Origin: Paraburkholderia solisilvae
GTDB taxonomy: Bacteria; Pseudomonadota; Gammaproteobacteria; Burkholderiales; Burkholderiaceae
Length of the DNA: 45,713 nucleotides
Direction: 5' to 3'
Assembly: GCF_902859875.1 (NCBI RefSeq)
Contig: NZ_CADIKF010000059.1
Span: 1-45,713, forward strand
The position numbers and the translations under genes are program-made. Shown here piece after piece: positions 1 through 7,490 of this stretch. Each line of letters starts with the position of its first letter. Position 1 is the stretch's first letter. The notes below the pieces were generated by a model. The model had not been told where the DNA came from. It made no database searches and was given only the letters and a program-made list of their open reading frames with translations.

Positions 1-396
1 GGCCCCGCCCGCACCGCCATTGCCGCCGACACCGATGCCGCCGAAGCCTGCGGCGCCCCGGCCGCCACGTCCGCCCGCGGCGCTGCCGTAGTTGGTTGCG
101 ACGTTGCCGATATTAGTGACGCCGACATTGCTCACGGTGCCGTCGAGCCGGCTCAAGGCGACGACCTTCGTCGTGTTGTACGAGTCCTGCCACAGGTTCG
201 CGCCCGACGCGATTTCGTTCGCGTTGCTGCCGGTGGTCGCACTTTGCGTCGATGCGGCCGAACTCGTCAGCGTGTTGCTGCCGCCGGCCGCCGTCTGGTC
301 GCACGACGAGTCATTGCTGCTGCATGGATTTGCCATTGCGTAGCCGCTGAAGCCGAGGGCGAGAGCTGCGGCGGTCGCCAGTAAAGTTTTTCGCAT
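1..396 (-). CDS. Secreted glycine-rich protein, N-terminal part (runs off left edge)
   Basis: The minus strand is open from an ATG at 396 to the window edge, giving 132 residues without a stop. A strong Shine-Dalgarno AGGAGG lies 6 nt before the ATG. The product begins MRKTLLATAAALALGFSG and has a typical Sec signal peptide, probably cut after YAMA (about residue 22). The mature part starts with a Cys-containing Ser/Asn-rich stretch (NPCSSNDSSC), then a Ser/Thr/Ala/Asn-rich region, and from about residue 108 becomes a Gly/Ala-rich low-complexity tract (GGRGGRG, GFGGIGVGGNGG). It is probably an exported surface or matrix protein. I do not recognise the family, and the C-terminus is outside the window. 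Confidence 0.75.
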   Translation of the reverse strand, partial: MRKTLLATAAALALGFSGYAMANPCSSNDSSCDQTAAGGSNTLTSSAASTQSATTGSNANEIASGANLWQDSYNTTKVVALSRLDGTVSNVGVTNIGNVATNYGSAAGGRGGRGAAGFGGIGVGGNGGAGGA

Positions 397-1089
397 GAGA
401 TCCTCCTGACAGGATGGGGGGCGGCTTGGCAGCATTACGCCAATCCGCGACACTCCCTGCATAGGCGGTGCCATGCGCGCAAACGTTTGACGGAAAAAGG
501 CTGAATGGCGTTTTCTCGTAACGCCTTATAATTTATCCAGGGTTTACACTCTCGCTTTACGTTTCCATTCTGAAACATTCAAATTGACATTTCATCTTTA
601 AACCGTTTTTATGCGTCTTTATAATTTATTTAAATTCAACCGGTTAGACTGCTTCACCATTCAATATTCCAGAATTAAAAAACGTTTCTTTTTTGTTGGG
701 TAAGTCCCCCGTTTAGCCCGTCAAGCGCGCCTTCACTACGCATAGGTCATGCCGGAAGTCCTTGCCAGAAGCGGATCCGATCACCTGGTCCGCCACTTTG
801 GCCCAGACTACAAGCCACCCGGCATGGCTCTGGAAATGTATCTTTTACGATTTCCTTAACGTCACCGGGTACATTTCCCGGTGCATTTCTTCCCATTCCC
901 AAAAATCCGTCAACTTATATTACAAAGCAAGTGCATCCTGCAAAGTTGTCCAGCACACAAAAGATAACAATCCTTTTTAAAAATGGTTAGTTAACGTTAT
1001 TTAATTTCAAATATAAATGCTAGCTTTCATTACGCGAAATATGACTGGCAAACGGCTTCCGTCATTCGACGTCGGCCATCACGCGGCAA
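397..1089. other. AT-rich intergenic region, no gene seen
   Basis: About 690 bp separates the secreted glycine-rich gene from the hydrolase gene. From roughly 520 to 1030 it is much richer in A and T than its surroundings, with several TATAAT-like words (527-532, 620-625) and a TTGACA at 584-589. No -35/-10 pair has convincing spacing. A 72-codon open frame from a TTG at 762 has neither a ribosome site nor a natural-looking protein. The region probably holds the promoter of the minus-strand gene that starts at 396, and the 3' end of the minus-strand operon at 1090-2882. Confidence 0.6.
863..883 (-). terminator. Possible hairpin after the hydrolase operon
   Basis: CACCGGG, a 7-nt loop, then CCCGGTG form a perfect 7-bp stem about 210 nt downstream of the minus-strand hydrolase stop. 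There is no U-tract, so termination is only a possibility. Confidence 0.3.
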
Positions 1090-1848
1090 TCAGGACGCGT
1101 GCTGACGCAAGCCGTCATGCAGTTGTTCGACGACCCACGCCGGGTCGTCGTGCGGCAGATCGTGGCCGGCGTCAGCATGCTGCCGGTGCGGCGCCCGCCA
1201 TGCTGCGGCGATGCTCGCCGAGCAGGCCGGATCGACGAGCGCGTCCGCTGCCGATGAAAGAATCAGCGTGCGGCACGACGGCGGCTGCAGCGCCGCGCGA
1301 AACGAAGCCGCGGCGATCAACTGGCGTAGCGCATTCGCACGGCTGACCGGCGCGCTGCGTCGAATCGCGATCCACGCGTCGAGGTCGTCGGCGAGCGTAC
1401 GGCGGTTGTTGCAGGTCAACGCATGAATCGCGCTTTCCGCGGCGCGCGGATCGCGCCAATGCGCGGCGATCCGCATCAGCACCGGCCAGGCATGCGGGCG
1501 CAGCCGTTCGTACGGCCGGTTGAACGGCCGCATGCTGGTGTTGATCAACGCGAGCGATTCGATTTCGTGCGGATGCCGCTGCGCCCAATCGGTTGCGACC
1601 ATTCCGCCGAGCGACATCGCAAGCAGACGGTACGGCCCCGGCACGCCGCTGTCGAGCGCCACGAGACGCACGAAACCAACCATATCGGCGACGCTGCGAT
1701 ACGAGTGCAAGGCCGCGAATTCGCCGTTGCCGGGCAGATCGACCGGCAGCACGCGCGCGCCGTCGAACGCGTCGCTCACGCGCTGCGGCAACGTGCCCCA
1801 GTGGCGCGTTTCGCGTGTCAGGCCGCGCAACATGATCCATGCGCTCAT
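1090..1848 (-). CDS. Alpha/beta hydrolase family protein
   Basis: A 252-residue protein with the alpha/beta hydrolase fold. The nucleophile elbow is A-M-S-L-G-G with Ser79, a variant of GxSxG with Ala in the first position. A DLPGNG turn lies near residues 37-42, and the likely catalytic His is His229 in AGHDLPHDDP. There is no signal peptide, so it is probably cytoplasmic. Its ATG overlaps the stop of the upstream M14 peptidase gene (ATGA, 1845-1848), so the two are translationally coupled and may act on one substrate. The substrate cannot be told from sequence; esterase, lactonase or amidase are all possible. Confidence 0.85.
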   Translation of the reverse strand: MSAWIMLRGLTRETRHWGTLPQRVSDAFDGARVLPVDLPGNGEFAALHSYRSVADMVGFVRLVALDSGVPGPYRLLAMSLGGMVATDWAQRHPHEIESLALINTSMRPFNRPYERLRPHAWPVLMRIAAHWRDPRAAESAIHALTCNNRRTLADDLDAWIAIRRSAPVSRANALRQLIAAASFRAALQPPSCRTLILSSAADALVDPACSASIAAAWRAPHRQHADAGHDLPHDDPAWVVEQLHDGLRQHAS

Positions 1849-2882
1849 ACGCGCTTCGCCTGGTACCAGTAGTCAAAGGCGCGCTGCAGCAGTTGCTGGC
1901 GCGCCGCGCCTTGCGGCAGCCAGCGCTGCGACGAATACGCGGCGCGTGTCAGAAAGTCGAGCAGATTCGCGTGCCGCCGCAGCACACGCGCGGTGCGATG
2001 CGCCTTCACCGGATTGAACATGCCTTGCCGCGAGAAAATCTGCCGCGGGTTCTTCTTGATCCACAGCCACGAACCGAGTTCGAGTGTCATCGGCAGGAAA
2101 ATGCTGGAGGGCGGCCGCCTGTCATACGCGCAGTCCCACAAATCGCCATGCAGCAGATACTGATGGCTTTGCGGTTCGAACAGGTAACCATGGTGAGGAT
2201 GCGCGTGCTCGAACATCGTCTTCAGCGCGTACATTTCCGGCAGATGCGGCATCGCACGGCGCGTGCGCGCGTAGGGAAACCAGATGCTGTCGCGCCAGCC
2301 GTAACCGGAATGGCAGTCGAGCGCGAAACTGAGCGGACGTGACGCGAGTTCGTTTGCCACCACCTGCAGCAGCGCCGCCGCTTCCGGTTCCATCGGCGCG
2401 CCGCGCCGGCCGCGATACCACGGCAGCCACGAGCCGAGGCGCTGTCCGCCGGCGAGCCACGGCACATGTTCGTCGGCATCCTGCGGGCCGTTGCGCATCA
2501 GATCGACGCCATTCGGATTCGCACGCGTAGCGGCCCACATCCCCCCCGGATTGACGATCGGCACAAAAATCAGACGAATCGATTGCAACTGGCGCACCAG
2601 CAGTTCATCCCATTCGAGACGGCCGACCAAAGAACGCATGTAATCGAGCACGAGCTGCGAGCCGATCCGTTCGAGCCCATGGATGCCGCCGAAAAATCCG
2701 ATGGCGGGCGCAAGCGGGTCCGTCGAGCCGATGCTCGCGGTGAACACAGCGAACGTTCTGCCTTGCACCCGCGCTTCGCAGGCTTTGCGAATCTCGAAGA
2801 GTGCGCTGCTGCCTTCGAGTATGGCCTGCAGTTCTTCGTACTCCGCGAATGTGTCGGGCAAAAAGCTGAGAACCTGTTGCAT
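1845..2882 (-). CDS. M14-family zinc carboxypeptidase-like protein
   Basis: A 345-residue protein of the M14 metallocarboxypeptidase superfamily. The zinc ligands are visible as His68 and Glu71 (GGIHGLERIG) and His191 (LDCHSGYG). The substrate-binding region NPGG...NPNGVDLMRN lies near residues 111-131, and the catalytic Glu is probably Glu268 (TLELGSW). There is no signal peptide, so it is likely a cytoplasmic peptidase or amidase rather than a secreted digestive type. It is the first gene of a two-gene operon with the alpha/beta hydrolase. It is divergent from phnC with about 280 bp between the start codons; a functional link to phosphonates is not shown. The ribosome site before the ATG at 2882 is weak. 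Confidence 0.85.
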   Translation of the reverse strand: MQQVLSFLPDTFAEYEELQAILEGSSALFEIRKACEARVQGRTFAVFTASIGSTDPLAPAIGFFGGIHGLERIGSQLVLDYMRSLVGRLEWDELLVRQLQSIRLIFVPIVNPGGMWAATRANPNGVDLMRNGPQDADEHVPWLAGGQRLGSWLPWYRGRRGAPMEPEAAALLQVVANELASRPLSFALDCHSGYGWRDSIWFPYARTRRAMPHLPEMYALKTMFEHAHPHHGYLFEPQSHQYLLHGDLWDCAYDRRPPSSIFLPMTLELGSWLWIKKNPRQIFSRQGMFNPVKAHRTARVLRRHANLLDFLTRAAYSSQRWLPQGAARQQLLQRAFDYWYQAKRV

Positions 2883-3063
2883 GGCGGCGCCGGCGTGAAA
2901 GGCTGCGTTTTTGGGGACGGCTCATGCACTGACCCCTTCAAATATAGCCTGTCCGGTACCGAAATAAATGACAGCGGCGCGAAGTGCGTGACGCCTCGTC
3001 ACATGGTTGACACATGCATTCGCGCCGCGCCGCGCCCCGGATTTACGTTCTGATACATATAGT

Positions 3064-3073
3064 CGTCTAGACG
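3064..3073. promoter_or_regulatory. Candidate PhnF operator upstream of phnC
   Basis: The perfect palindrome CGTCTAGACG lies about 90 bp before the phnC start. It directly follows a -10-like TATAGT (3058-3063), so a bound protein would block that promoter. The same core occurs upstream of phnG (26036-26045), next to the phnF gene. GntR/UTRA-type PhnF proteins of other bacteria are known to bind short inverted repeats of a similar kind (TGGTATAGACCA in mycobacteria). The assignment to PhnF is inference. Confidence 0.6.
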
Positions 3074-3161
3074 TTGCGACACCTTCACCGAACGGTCATA
3101 GTCGCTTCCTAGAATGTGCCCGAACGTCCCGGTGCTAGCCGGCGTCATCGACAGGATATCT

Positions 3162-4007
3162 ATGGAAGCCATCCGCATCGAACGTTTGAGCAAGACGTTC
3201 AGTAACGGCCGCAAAGCGCTCGACGAAATCGACTTGCGTGTCGAGCCCGGCGAAATGGTTGCGCTGATCGGCGCGTCGGGTTCGGGTAAATCGACCTTGC
3301 TGCGGCAAATCGCCGGCTTCACGGTGTCCGATGCGCAACCGTCGCAGATTCAGATTCTCGGCCGGCCGATTCAGCAGAACGGCCGCATCGTGCGTGAAGT
3401 GCGGCGCATTCGCCGCGATATCGGCTTCGTGTTCCAGCAGTTCAATCTCGTCAACCGGATGACGGTCGAAACCAACGTGCTGGTCGGCGCGCTCGCGCGG
3501 CTGCCGCTGTGGCGACGGTTGACGGGCGCCTTTCCGCGCGGCGAACGCGAACTGTCGCTCGCCGCGCTGCGTGAAGTCGGCATCGGCGACCATGCGCGCG
3601 AACGCGCAGGCAATCTGTCCGGCGGCCAGCAGCAGCGCGCGGCGCTTGCGCGCGCGCTCGTGCAACAGGCGCGCATCATCCTCGCCGACGAGCCGATCGC
3701 GTCGCTGGACCCTGAATCGTCGCGCCGCGTGATGGAAATGCTGCGCAAGCTGAACACCGAACATCGCCTGACTGTGCTGGTTTCGCTGCATCAAGTCGAT
3801 ATCGCGATGCAGTACTGCGCGCGCACCGTTGCGTTGCGCAAAGGCAAGGTCGTCTACGACGGCCGGTCGGCCGACCTCACGCCCGCACTGTTGCAACAAC
3901 TGTATGGCGACGACGCGCGCGAACTGCTCGACGAACACGCCAGCGACGACGCACCGCTTGCGTCGGAGTCGTACCCGTTTGCGCTCGATGCGGCGCATTC
4001 CACGTGA
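3162..4007 (+). CDS. phnC: Phosphonate ABC transporter, ATP-binding protein PhnC
   Basis: A 281-residue ABC ATPase that powers import of phosphonates through PhnE, using PhnD-bound substrate. Walker A is GASGSGKST (38-46), the Q-loop is near FVFQQFN (90-96), the ABC signature is LSGGQQQR (153-160), and Walker B is IILADEP (173-179) followed by the D-loop SLDP. The start at 3162 (MEAIRIERLS) is preferred over the in-frame ATG at 3114: it fits the usual start of PhnC and has an AGGA ribosome site. It is first in phnCDE and is followed by phnD after 66 nt. Expression is probably controlled by the palindrome at 3064-3073. Unlike the E. coli phnCDEFGHIJKLMNOP operon, the importer here lies about 20 kb from the C-P lyase genes. 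Confidence 0.95.
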   Translation: MEAIRIERLSKTFSNGRKALDEIDLRVEPGEMVALIGASGSGKSTLLRQIAGFTVSDAQPSQIQILGRPIQQNGRIVREVRRIRRDIGFVFQQFNLVNRMTVETNVLVGALARLPLWRRLTGAFPRGERELSLAALREVGIGDHARERAGNLSGGQQQRAALARALVQQARIILADEPIASLDPESSRRVMEMLRKLNTEHRLTVLVSLHQVDIAMQYCARTVALRKGKVVYDGRSADLTPALLQQLYGDDARELLDEHASDDAPLASESYPFALDAAHST

Positions 4008-4073
4008 TGCCGCGCAAGCGGACGCACGCTTCCAAGCTGTTCCATAACGACCCACCATCGGGATTCAGACCTC

Positions 4074-5057
4074 ATGAAATTCTTGCGCTCACTGATCGTC
4101 GGCGTAGCCGCATTTGCCTGCGTCGCCGCTCACGCTGAAGACCCCAGCCAGGACCTCAGTTTCGGCATCATCTCGACGGATGCGTCGAGCACGCTGCGCC
4201 AGCGCTGGCAGCCGCTGATCGATGACCTGAACAAAAAAACCGGTCTTCACGTGAAGGCGTTCTTCGCGACCGACTACGCGGGCATCATCGAAGGGATGCG
4301 CTTCAACAAGGTTCAGATCGGCTACTTCGGCAATGCGTCGGCGATGGAAGCCGTGGACCGCTCGAACGGCGAGGTCTTCGTGAAGACGGTCAACGCGAAC
4401 GGCGAAGGCGGCTACTACTCGCTGCTGATCACGAACGTGAACAGCCCGTACAAGACGCTCGATGACGTATTCAAGAACACGAAGAACCTGAACCTGGGCT
4501 GGGGCGATCCGAACTCGACGTCCGGTACGCTGATTCCGGGCTACTACCTGTTCGCGAAGCGCGGCGTGCCGGTGACGCCGGCGTCGTTCAAGACGTTGCT
4601 GCCGTCGAGTCATGAAGCGAACCTGCTCGCGGTCGTCAACAACAAGATCGACGTGGCGACGAACAATACGATGGAAGTCGACCGCCTGCAGCAGCAACAT
4701 CCGGACAAGTTCGCGCAGGTGCGGGTGCTGTGGAAATCGCCGCTGATTCCGAGCGACCCGCTGGTGTGGCGCAAGGATCTGCCGCAAGCGACCAAGGACA
4801 AGTTGCGCGACTTCTTCATCAACTATGCGAAGACCGATCCGCACGAGAAGGAAGTGATGAAGAATCTGACCACCTTTAGCGGCTTCGTTGCATCGTCGAA
4901 TGCGCAGCTGATTCCGATCCGCCAGGTGGCGCTGTTCCAGCAGAAGCAAAAGCTCGAGGCGGACAAGAACCTGTCCGACGCGGAGCGCAAGACGCAAATG
5001 GCCGCGCTCGATGCGCAACTGAACGCGCTCAACAGCGAGGCTGCGAAGCAACAATGA
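4074..5057 (+). CDS. phnD: Phosphonate ABC transporter, substrate-binding protein PhnD
   Basis: A 327-residue periplasmic binding protein that captures phosphonates for PhnC/PhnE. The N-terminus MKFLRSLIVG...VAAHA is a Sec signal peptide, probably cut after residue 21 (AHA). The mature protein has typical PhnD features: LSFGIISTDASSTLRQRWQP at the N-terminus, an IGYFGNASAMEA ligand-site segment, and a Ser/Asn-rich PNSTSGTL loop. The C-terminal 40 residues are Lys/Gln-rich and probably helical. The stop overlaps the phnE start by 4 nt (ATGA). The start at 4074 is the only sensible one for the signal peptide. Confidence 0.95.
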   Translation: MKFLRSLIVGVAAFACVAAHAEDPSQDLSFGIISTDASSTLRQRWQPLIDDLNKKTGLHVKAFFATDYAGIIEGMRFNKVQIGYFGNASAMEAVDRSNGEVFVKTVNANGEGGYYSLLITNVNSPYKTLDDVFKNTKNLNLGWGDPNSTSGTLIPGYYLFAKRGVPVTPASFKTLLPSSHEANLLAVVNNKIDVATNNTMEVDRLQQQHPDKFAQVRVLWKSPLIPSDPLVWRKDLPQATKDKLRDFFINYAKTDPHEKEVMKNLTTFSGFVASSNAQLIPIRQVALFQQKQKLEADKNLSDAERKTQMAALDAQLNALNSEAAKQQ

Positions 5058-5884
5058 ACTCTGCCGACCTGACCTCCGGTCGCGGCGCGCAACAGAAGGC
5101 GGCCGCCGCGACTGACGCGGCGGCCGCGGGCAAGCGCAGCTGGGGCTCGACGTTCAGCTGGATCGCGTTGATCGCGGTGCTCGGACTGTCGTGGCACGCC
5201 GCCGACATGCGACCGCTCGATCTGTTTACCGACGCGGGCAATATGGGAACCTTCGCGAAAGAGTTCTTCCCGCCCGACTTCAGCGACTGGCGCATCTATG
5301 CGCACGAGATGATGGTGACGCTGGCGGTCGCAGTGTGGGGCACCGCGCTTGCGATCGTCTGCGCGATTCCGTGCGGCTTGATGTCGGCGCACAACATGGC
5401 GCCGGTGTGGGTTGTGCAGCCGATGCGGCGCGCGATGGACGCTTGCCGCGCGATCAACGAGATGGTGTTCGCGATGCTGTTTATCGTCGCGGTGGGTCTC
5501 GGTCCGTTTGCCGGTGTACTCGCATTGTGGGTGCATACGACCGGCGTGCTCGCGAAGCTGTTTGCGGAAGCGGTCGAAGCGATCGATCCGCGCCCGGCCG
5601 AAGGCGTGCGCGCGACCGGCGCGACGAGTCTCGACGAGATTATCTACGGCGTGCTGCCGCAGGTGTTGCCGCTGTGGATCTCGTACACGCTGTACCGGTT
5701 CGAGTCGAATGTGCGCTCGGCGATGGTGGTCGGGATGGTCGGCGCGGGCGGGATCGGCGTGGTGCTGTATGAAGCGATCCGCTCGTTCGATTATGCGCAA
5801 ACCTCCGCGGTGCTGATCATAGTGATCCTCGTGGTAACGGCGATCGACCTGTTGTCCGCGAAATTGCGGGAGCGGGTGATCTGA
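5054..5884 (+). CDS. phnE: Phosphonate ABC transporter, permease PhnE
   Basis: A 276-residue inner-membrane permease with about six predicted membrane helices, for example SWIALIAVLGLSW near 32-45, a helix in VTLAVAVWGTALAIVCAI, and a C-terminal SAVLIIVILVVTAIDLL. The cytoplasmic EAA loop that docks onto PhnC is recognisable around EAVEAIDPRPAEGVRATGA. It forms the channel for phosphonate entry. The first 30 residues are Ala-rich and polar, a little longer than usual. Its ATG overlaps the phnD stop. It is the last gene of phnCDE, and the stop is followed directly by an inverted repeat at 5892-5933. Confidence 0.95.
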   Translation: MNSADLTSGRGAQQKAAAATDAAAAGKRSWGSTFSWIALIAVLGLSWHAADMRPLDLFTDAGNMGTFAKEFFPPDFSDWRIYAHEMMVTLAVAVWGTALAIVCAIPCGLMSAHNMAPVWVVQPMRRAMDACRAINEMVFAMLFIVAVGLGPFAGVLALWVHTTGVLAKLFAEAVEAIDPRPAEGVRATGATSLDEIIYGVLPQVLPLWISYTLYRFESNVRSAMVVGMVGAGGIGVVLYEAIRSFDYAQTSAVLIIVILVVTAIDLLSAKLRERVI

Positions 5885-5891
5885 CGCAGGC

Positions 5892-5933
5892 GCGGTCGGG
5901 CGCACAGCGAATGCCGCGCTGCTGCCCGACCGC
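5892..5933 (+). terminator. Inverted repeat after phnE, possible terminator
   Basis: GCGGTCGGGC (5892-5901) pairs perfectly with GCCCGACCGC (5924-5933), and a smaller inner stem is possible. It starts 8 nt after the phnE stop. The following bases are A-rich, not T-rich, so it is not a textbook intrinsic terminator, but its place at the operon end suggests a 3'-end role. Confidence 0.45.
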
Positions 5934-5938
5934 AACAA

Positions 5939-6010
5939 AAACTGTGCGAACGCACGGTTTCTGGAAAAATACGACACGGCTCAAGCAGAAACCGTTCGAT
6001 CGCACAGTTT
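5939..6010. repeat. Long imperfect inverted repeat (two 25-bp arms)
   Basis: Arms at 5939-5963 and 5986-6010 are inverted copies of each other, matching at 23 of 25 positions, with a 22-nt spacer. Each arm begins or ends with AAACTGTGCG and carries the CGGTTTCTG block at the other end. The left arm also holds a smaller palindrome, GTGCG-AA-CGCAC. The repeat lies between the phnE end and the gabT start and is not protein coding. It could be a double operator, a processed RNA hairpin or a dispersed repeat unit. Confidence 0.7.
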
Positions 6011-6082
6011 CAGTCAGACGCGGGCAAGCAGGCCCCTCCTTCTCCGCCACTCGTCGAAGTGGCTCCCCCATTCTCTCCAGAA

Positions 6083-6103
6083 TGGCTCTGAAATTGAGAG
6101 CCA
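6083..6103. promoter_or_regulatory. Palindrome upstream of gabT
   Basis: TGGCTCT, 7 nt, AGAGCCA forms a perfect 7-bp-arm inverted repeat about 70 bp before the gabT ATG. It is a candidate operator for a gabT regulator. No regulator gene lies next to gabT in this window, so the cognate protein is unknown. Confidence 0.45.
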
Positions 6104-6172
6104 AACCTGTCTATAGTCGCGCCATATAGCGCGCCATGTGAGCGTCCGCCCATCCGACAGGAGGAGATTCCC

Positions 6173-7459
6173 ATGAACAATGCCGACCTGAACGCCCGCA
6201 AGAATGCCGCCACGCCGCGCGGCGTCGGCGTGACGTGTGATTTCTACGCGCAACGTGCCGAAAACGCGGAATTGTGGGACATCGAGGGACGCCGCTTTAT
6301 CGATTTCGCCGCCGGTATCGCGGTCAACAACACCGGGCATCGCCATCCGAAAGTGGTGGCCGCGATGCGTGCGCAGCTCGACCGTTTCACGCACACCGCG
6401 TATCAGGTCGTGCCGTACGCGTCGTATATCGAGCTTGCCGAACGGATCAACGCCCGCGCGCCTGGCGACTTCGCGAAAAAGACCGCCTTCTTTACGACCG
6501 GCGCCGAAGCGGTGGAAAACGCCGTCAAGATCGCGCGCGCCGCGACTGGACGGCCCGGCGTAATCGCGTTCAGCGGCGCCTTTCATGGCCGCACGCTGAT
6601 GGGCATGGCGCTGACCGGCAAAGTCATGCCGTATAAGGCCGGATTCGGCCCGTTCCCGTCCGATGTGTTCCATGCGCCGTTTCCGAACCCGCTGCACGGC
6701 GTGACGAGCGCGGACTCGCTCAAGGCGCTCGACACGCTGTTCAAGGCCGACGTCGACCCGAAGCGCGTGGCGGCCATCATCTTCGAACCGGTGCAGGGCG
6801 AAGGCGGTTTCTATCAGGCGCCCGCCGATTTCGTCAGCGCGTTGCGCAAGCTGTGCGACCAGTTCGGCATCCTGCTGATCGCTGACGAGGTGCAAACCGG
6901 TTTTGCCCGCACCGGCAAGCTGTTCGCCATGCAGCACTACGACGTCGCGCCGGACCTGATGACGATCGCCAAGAGCCTCGCGGGCGGCATGCCGCTATCG
7001 GGCGTGGTGGGTCGCGCGGACATCATGGACGCGGCCGCGCCCGGCGGGCTGGGCGGCACCTACGCGGGCAACCCGCTCGCGGTGGCCGCCGCGCTGGCGG
7101 TGCTCGACGTGATCGACGAAGAGCAACTGTGCGAGCGAGCGGACCGGCTCGGCGAAAAACTCAAGGCAAAGCTCACCGACGTGCGAGGCAGCGTGCCGCA
7201 GATCATCGATGTGCGCGGCCCCGGCGCAATGGTCGCCGTCGAATTCTGCCGGCCCGGCACGCACGAGCCGGATGCCGACTGCGCAAAGCGCGTACAGGCG
7301 CGCGCACTCGAGCGCGGACTTCTGCTGCTCGTGTGCGGCGTGTATTCGAACGTGATCCGGTTTCTGTTTCCGTTGACGATTCAGGATGCGGTGTTCGATG
7401 AAGCCCTCGTCATTCTCGACGACGTATTGAAGGAGACGTCGCGCGCCGCGGTTGCGTGA
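6173..7459 (+). CDS. gabT: 4-aminobutyrate aminotransferase
   Basis: A 428-residue class III aminotransferase that moves the amino group of GABA to 2-oxoglutarate, giving succinate semialdehyde and glutamate. The PLP lysine is Lys267 (TIAKSLAGG), close to Lys268 of E. coli GabT. Asp238 of ADEVQTG is the pyridine-nitrogen ligand, and the phosphate-binding TTGAEAVENAVK segment lies at 108-119. The length is normal for the family. A good Shine-Dalgarno (AGGAGG) precedes the ATG. There is no gabD, gabP or GabR-like regulator beside it, so GABA use must rely on genes elsewhere. It converges with lipA. Related activity on 5-aminovalerate cannot be excluded. Confidence 0.93.
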   Translation: MNNADLNARKNAATPRGVGVTCDFYAQRAENAELWDIEGRRFIDFAAGIAVNNTGHRHPKVVAAMRAQLDRFTHTAYQVVPYASYIELAERINARAPGDFAKKTAFFTTGAEAVENAVKIARAATGRPGVIAFSGAFHGRTLMGMALTGKVMPYKAGFGPFPSDVFHAPFPNPLHGVTSADSLKALDTLFKADVDPKRVAAIIFEPVQGEGGFYQAPADFVSALRKLCDQFGILLIADEVQTGFARTGKLFAMQHYDVAPDLMTIAKSLAGGMPLSGVVGRADIMDAAAPGGLGGTYAGNPLAVAAALAVLDVIDEEQLCERADRLGEKLKAKLTDVRGSVPQIIDVRGPGAMVAVEFCRPGTHEPDADCAKRVQARALERGLLLLVCGVYSNVIRFLFPLTIQDAVFDEALVILDDVLKETSRAAVA

Positions 7460-7490
7460 TCGGATTGCATGACCGGATTGCCCGATCAGA

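Noticed and set aside
762..980. 72-codon frame in the AT-rich spacer
   Set aside because: TTG start, no ribosome site, Cys/His/Ser-rich unnatural composition.
2996..3013. Possible Pho box (TCGTCAC, 4 nt, TTGACAC) before phnC
   Set aside because: Only about four of seven positions match CTGTCAT in each half, and no -10 box is at the right distance.
4089..5054. Long antisense frames opposite phnD, aco, pcaF and other genes
   Set aside because: They are mirror frames caused by high GC codon bias: Arg/His/Ala-rich, no ribosome sites, opposite genes with clear family matches.
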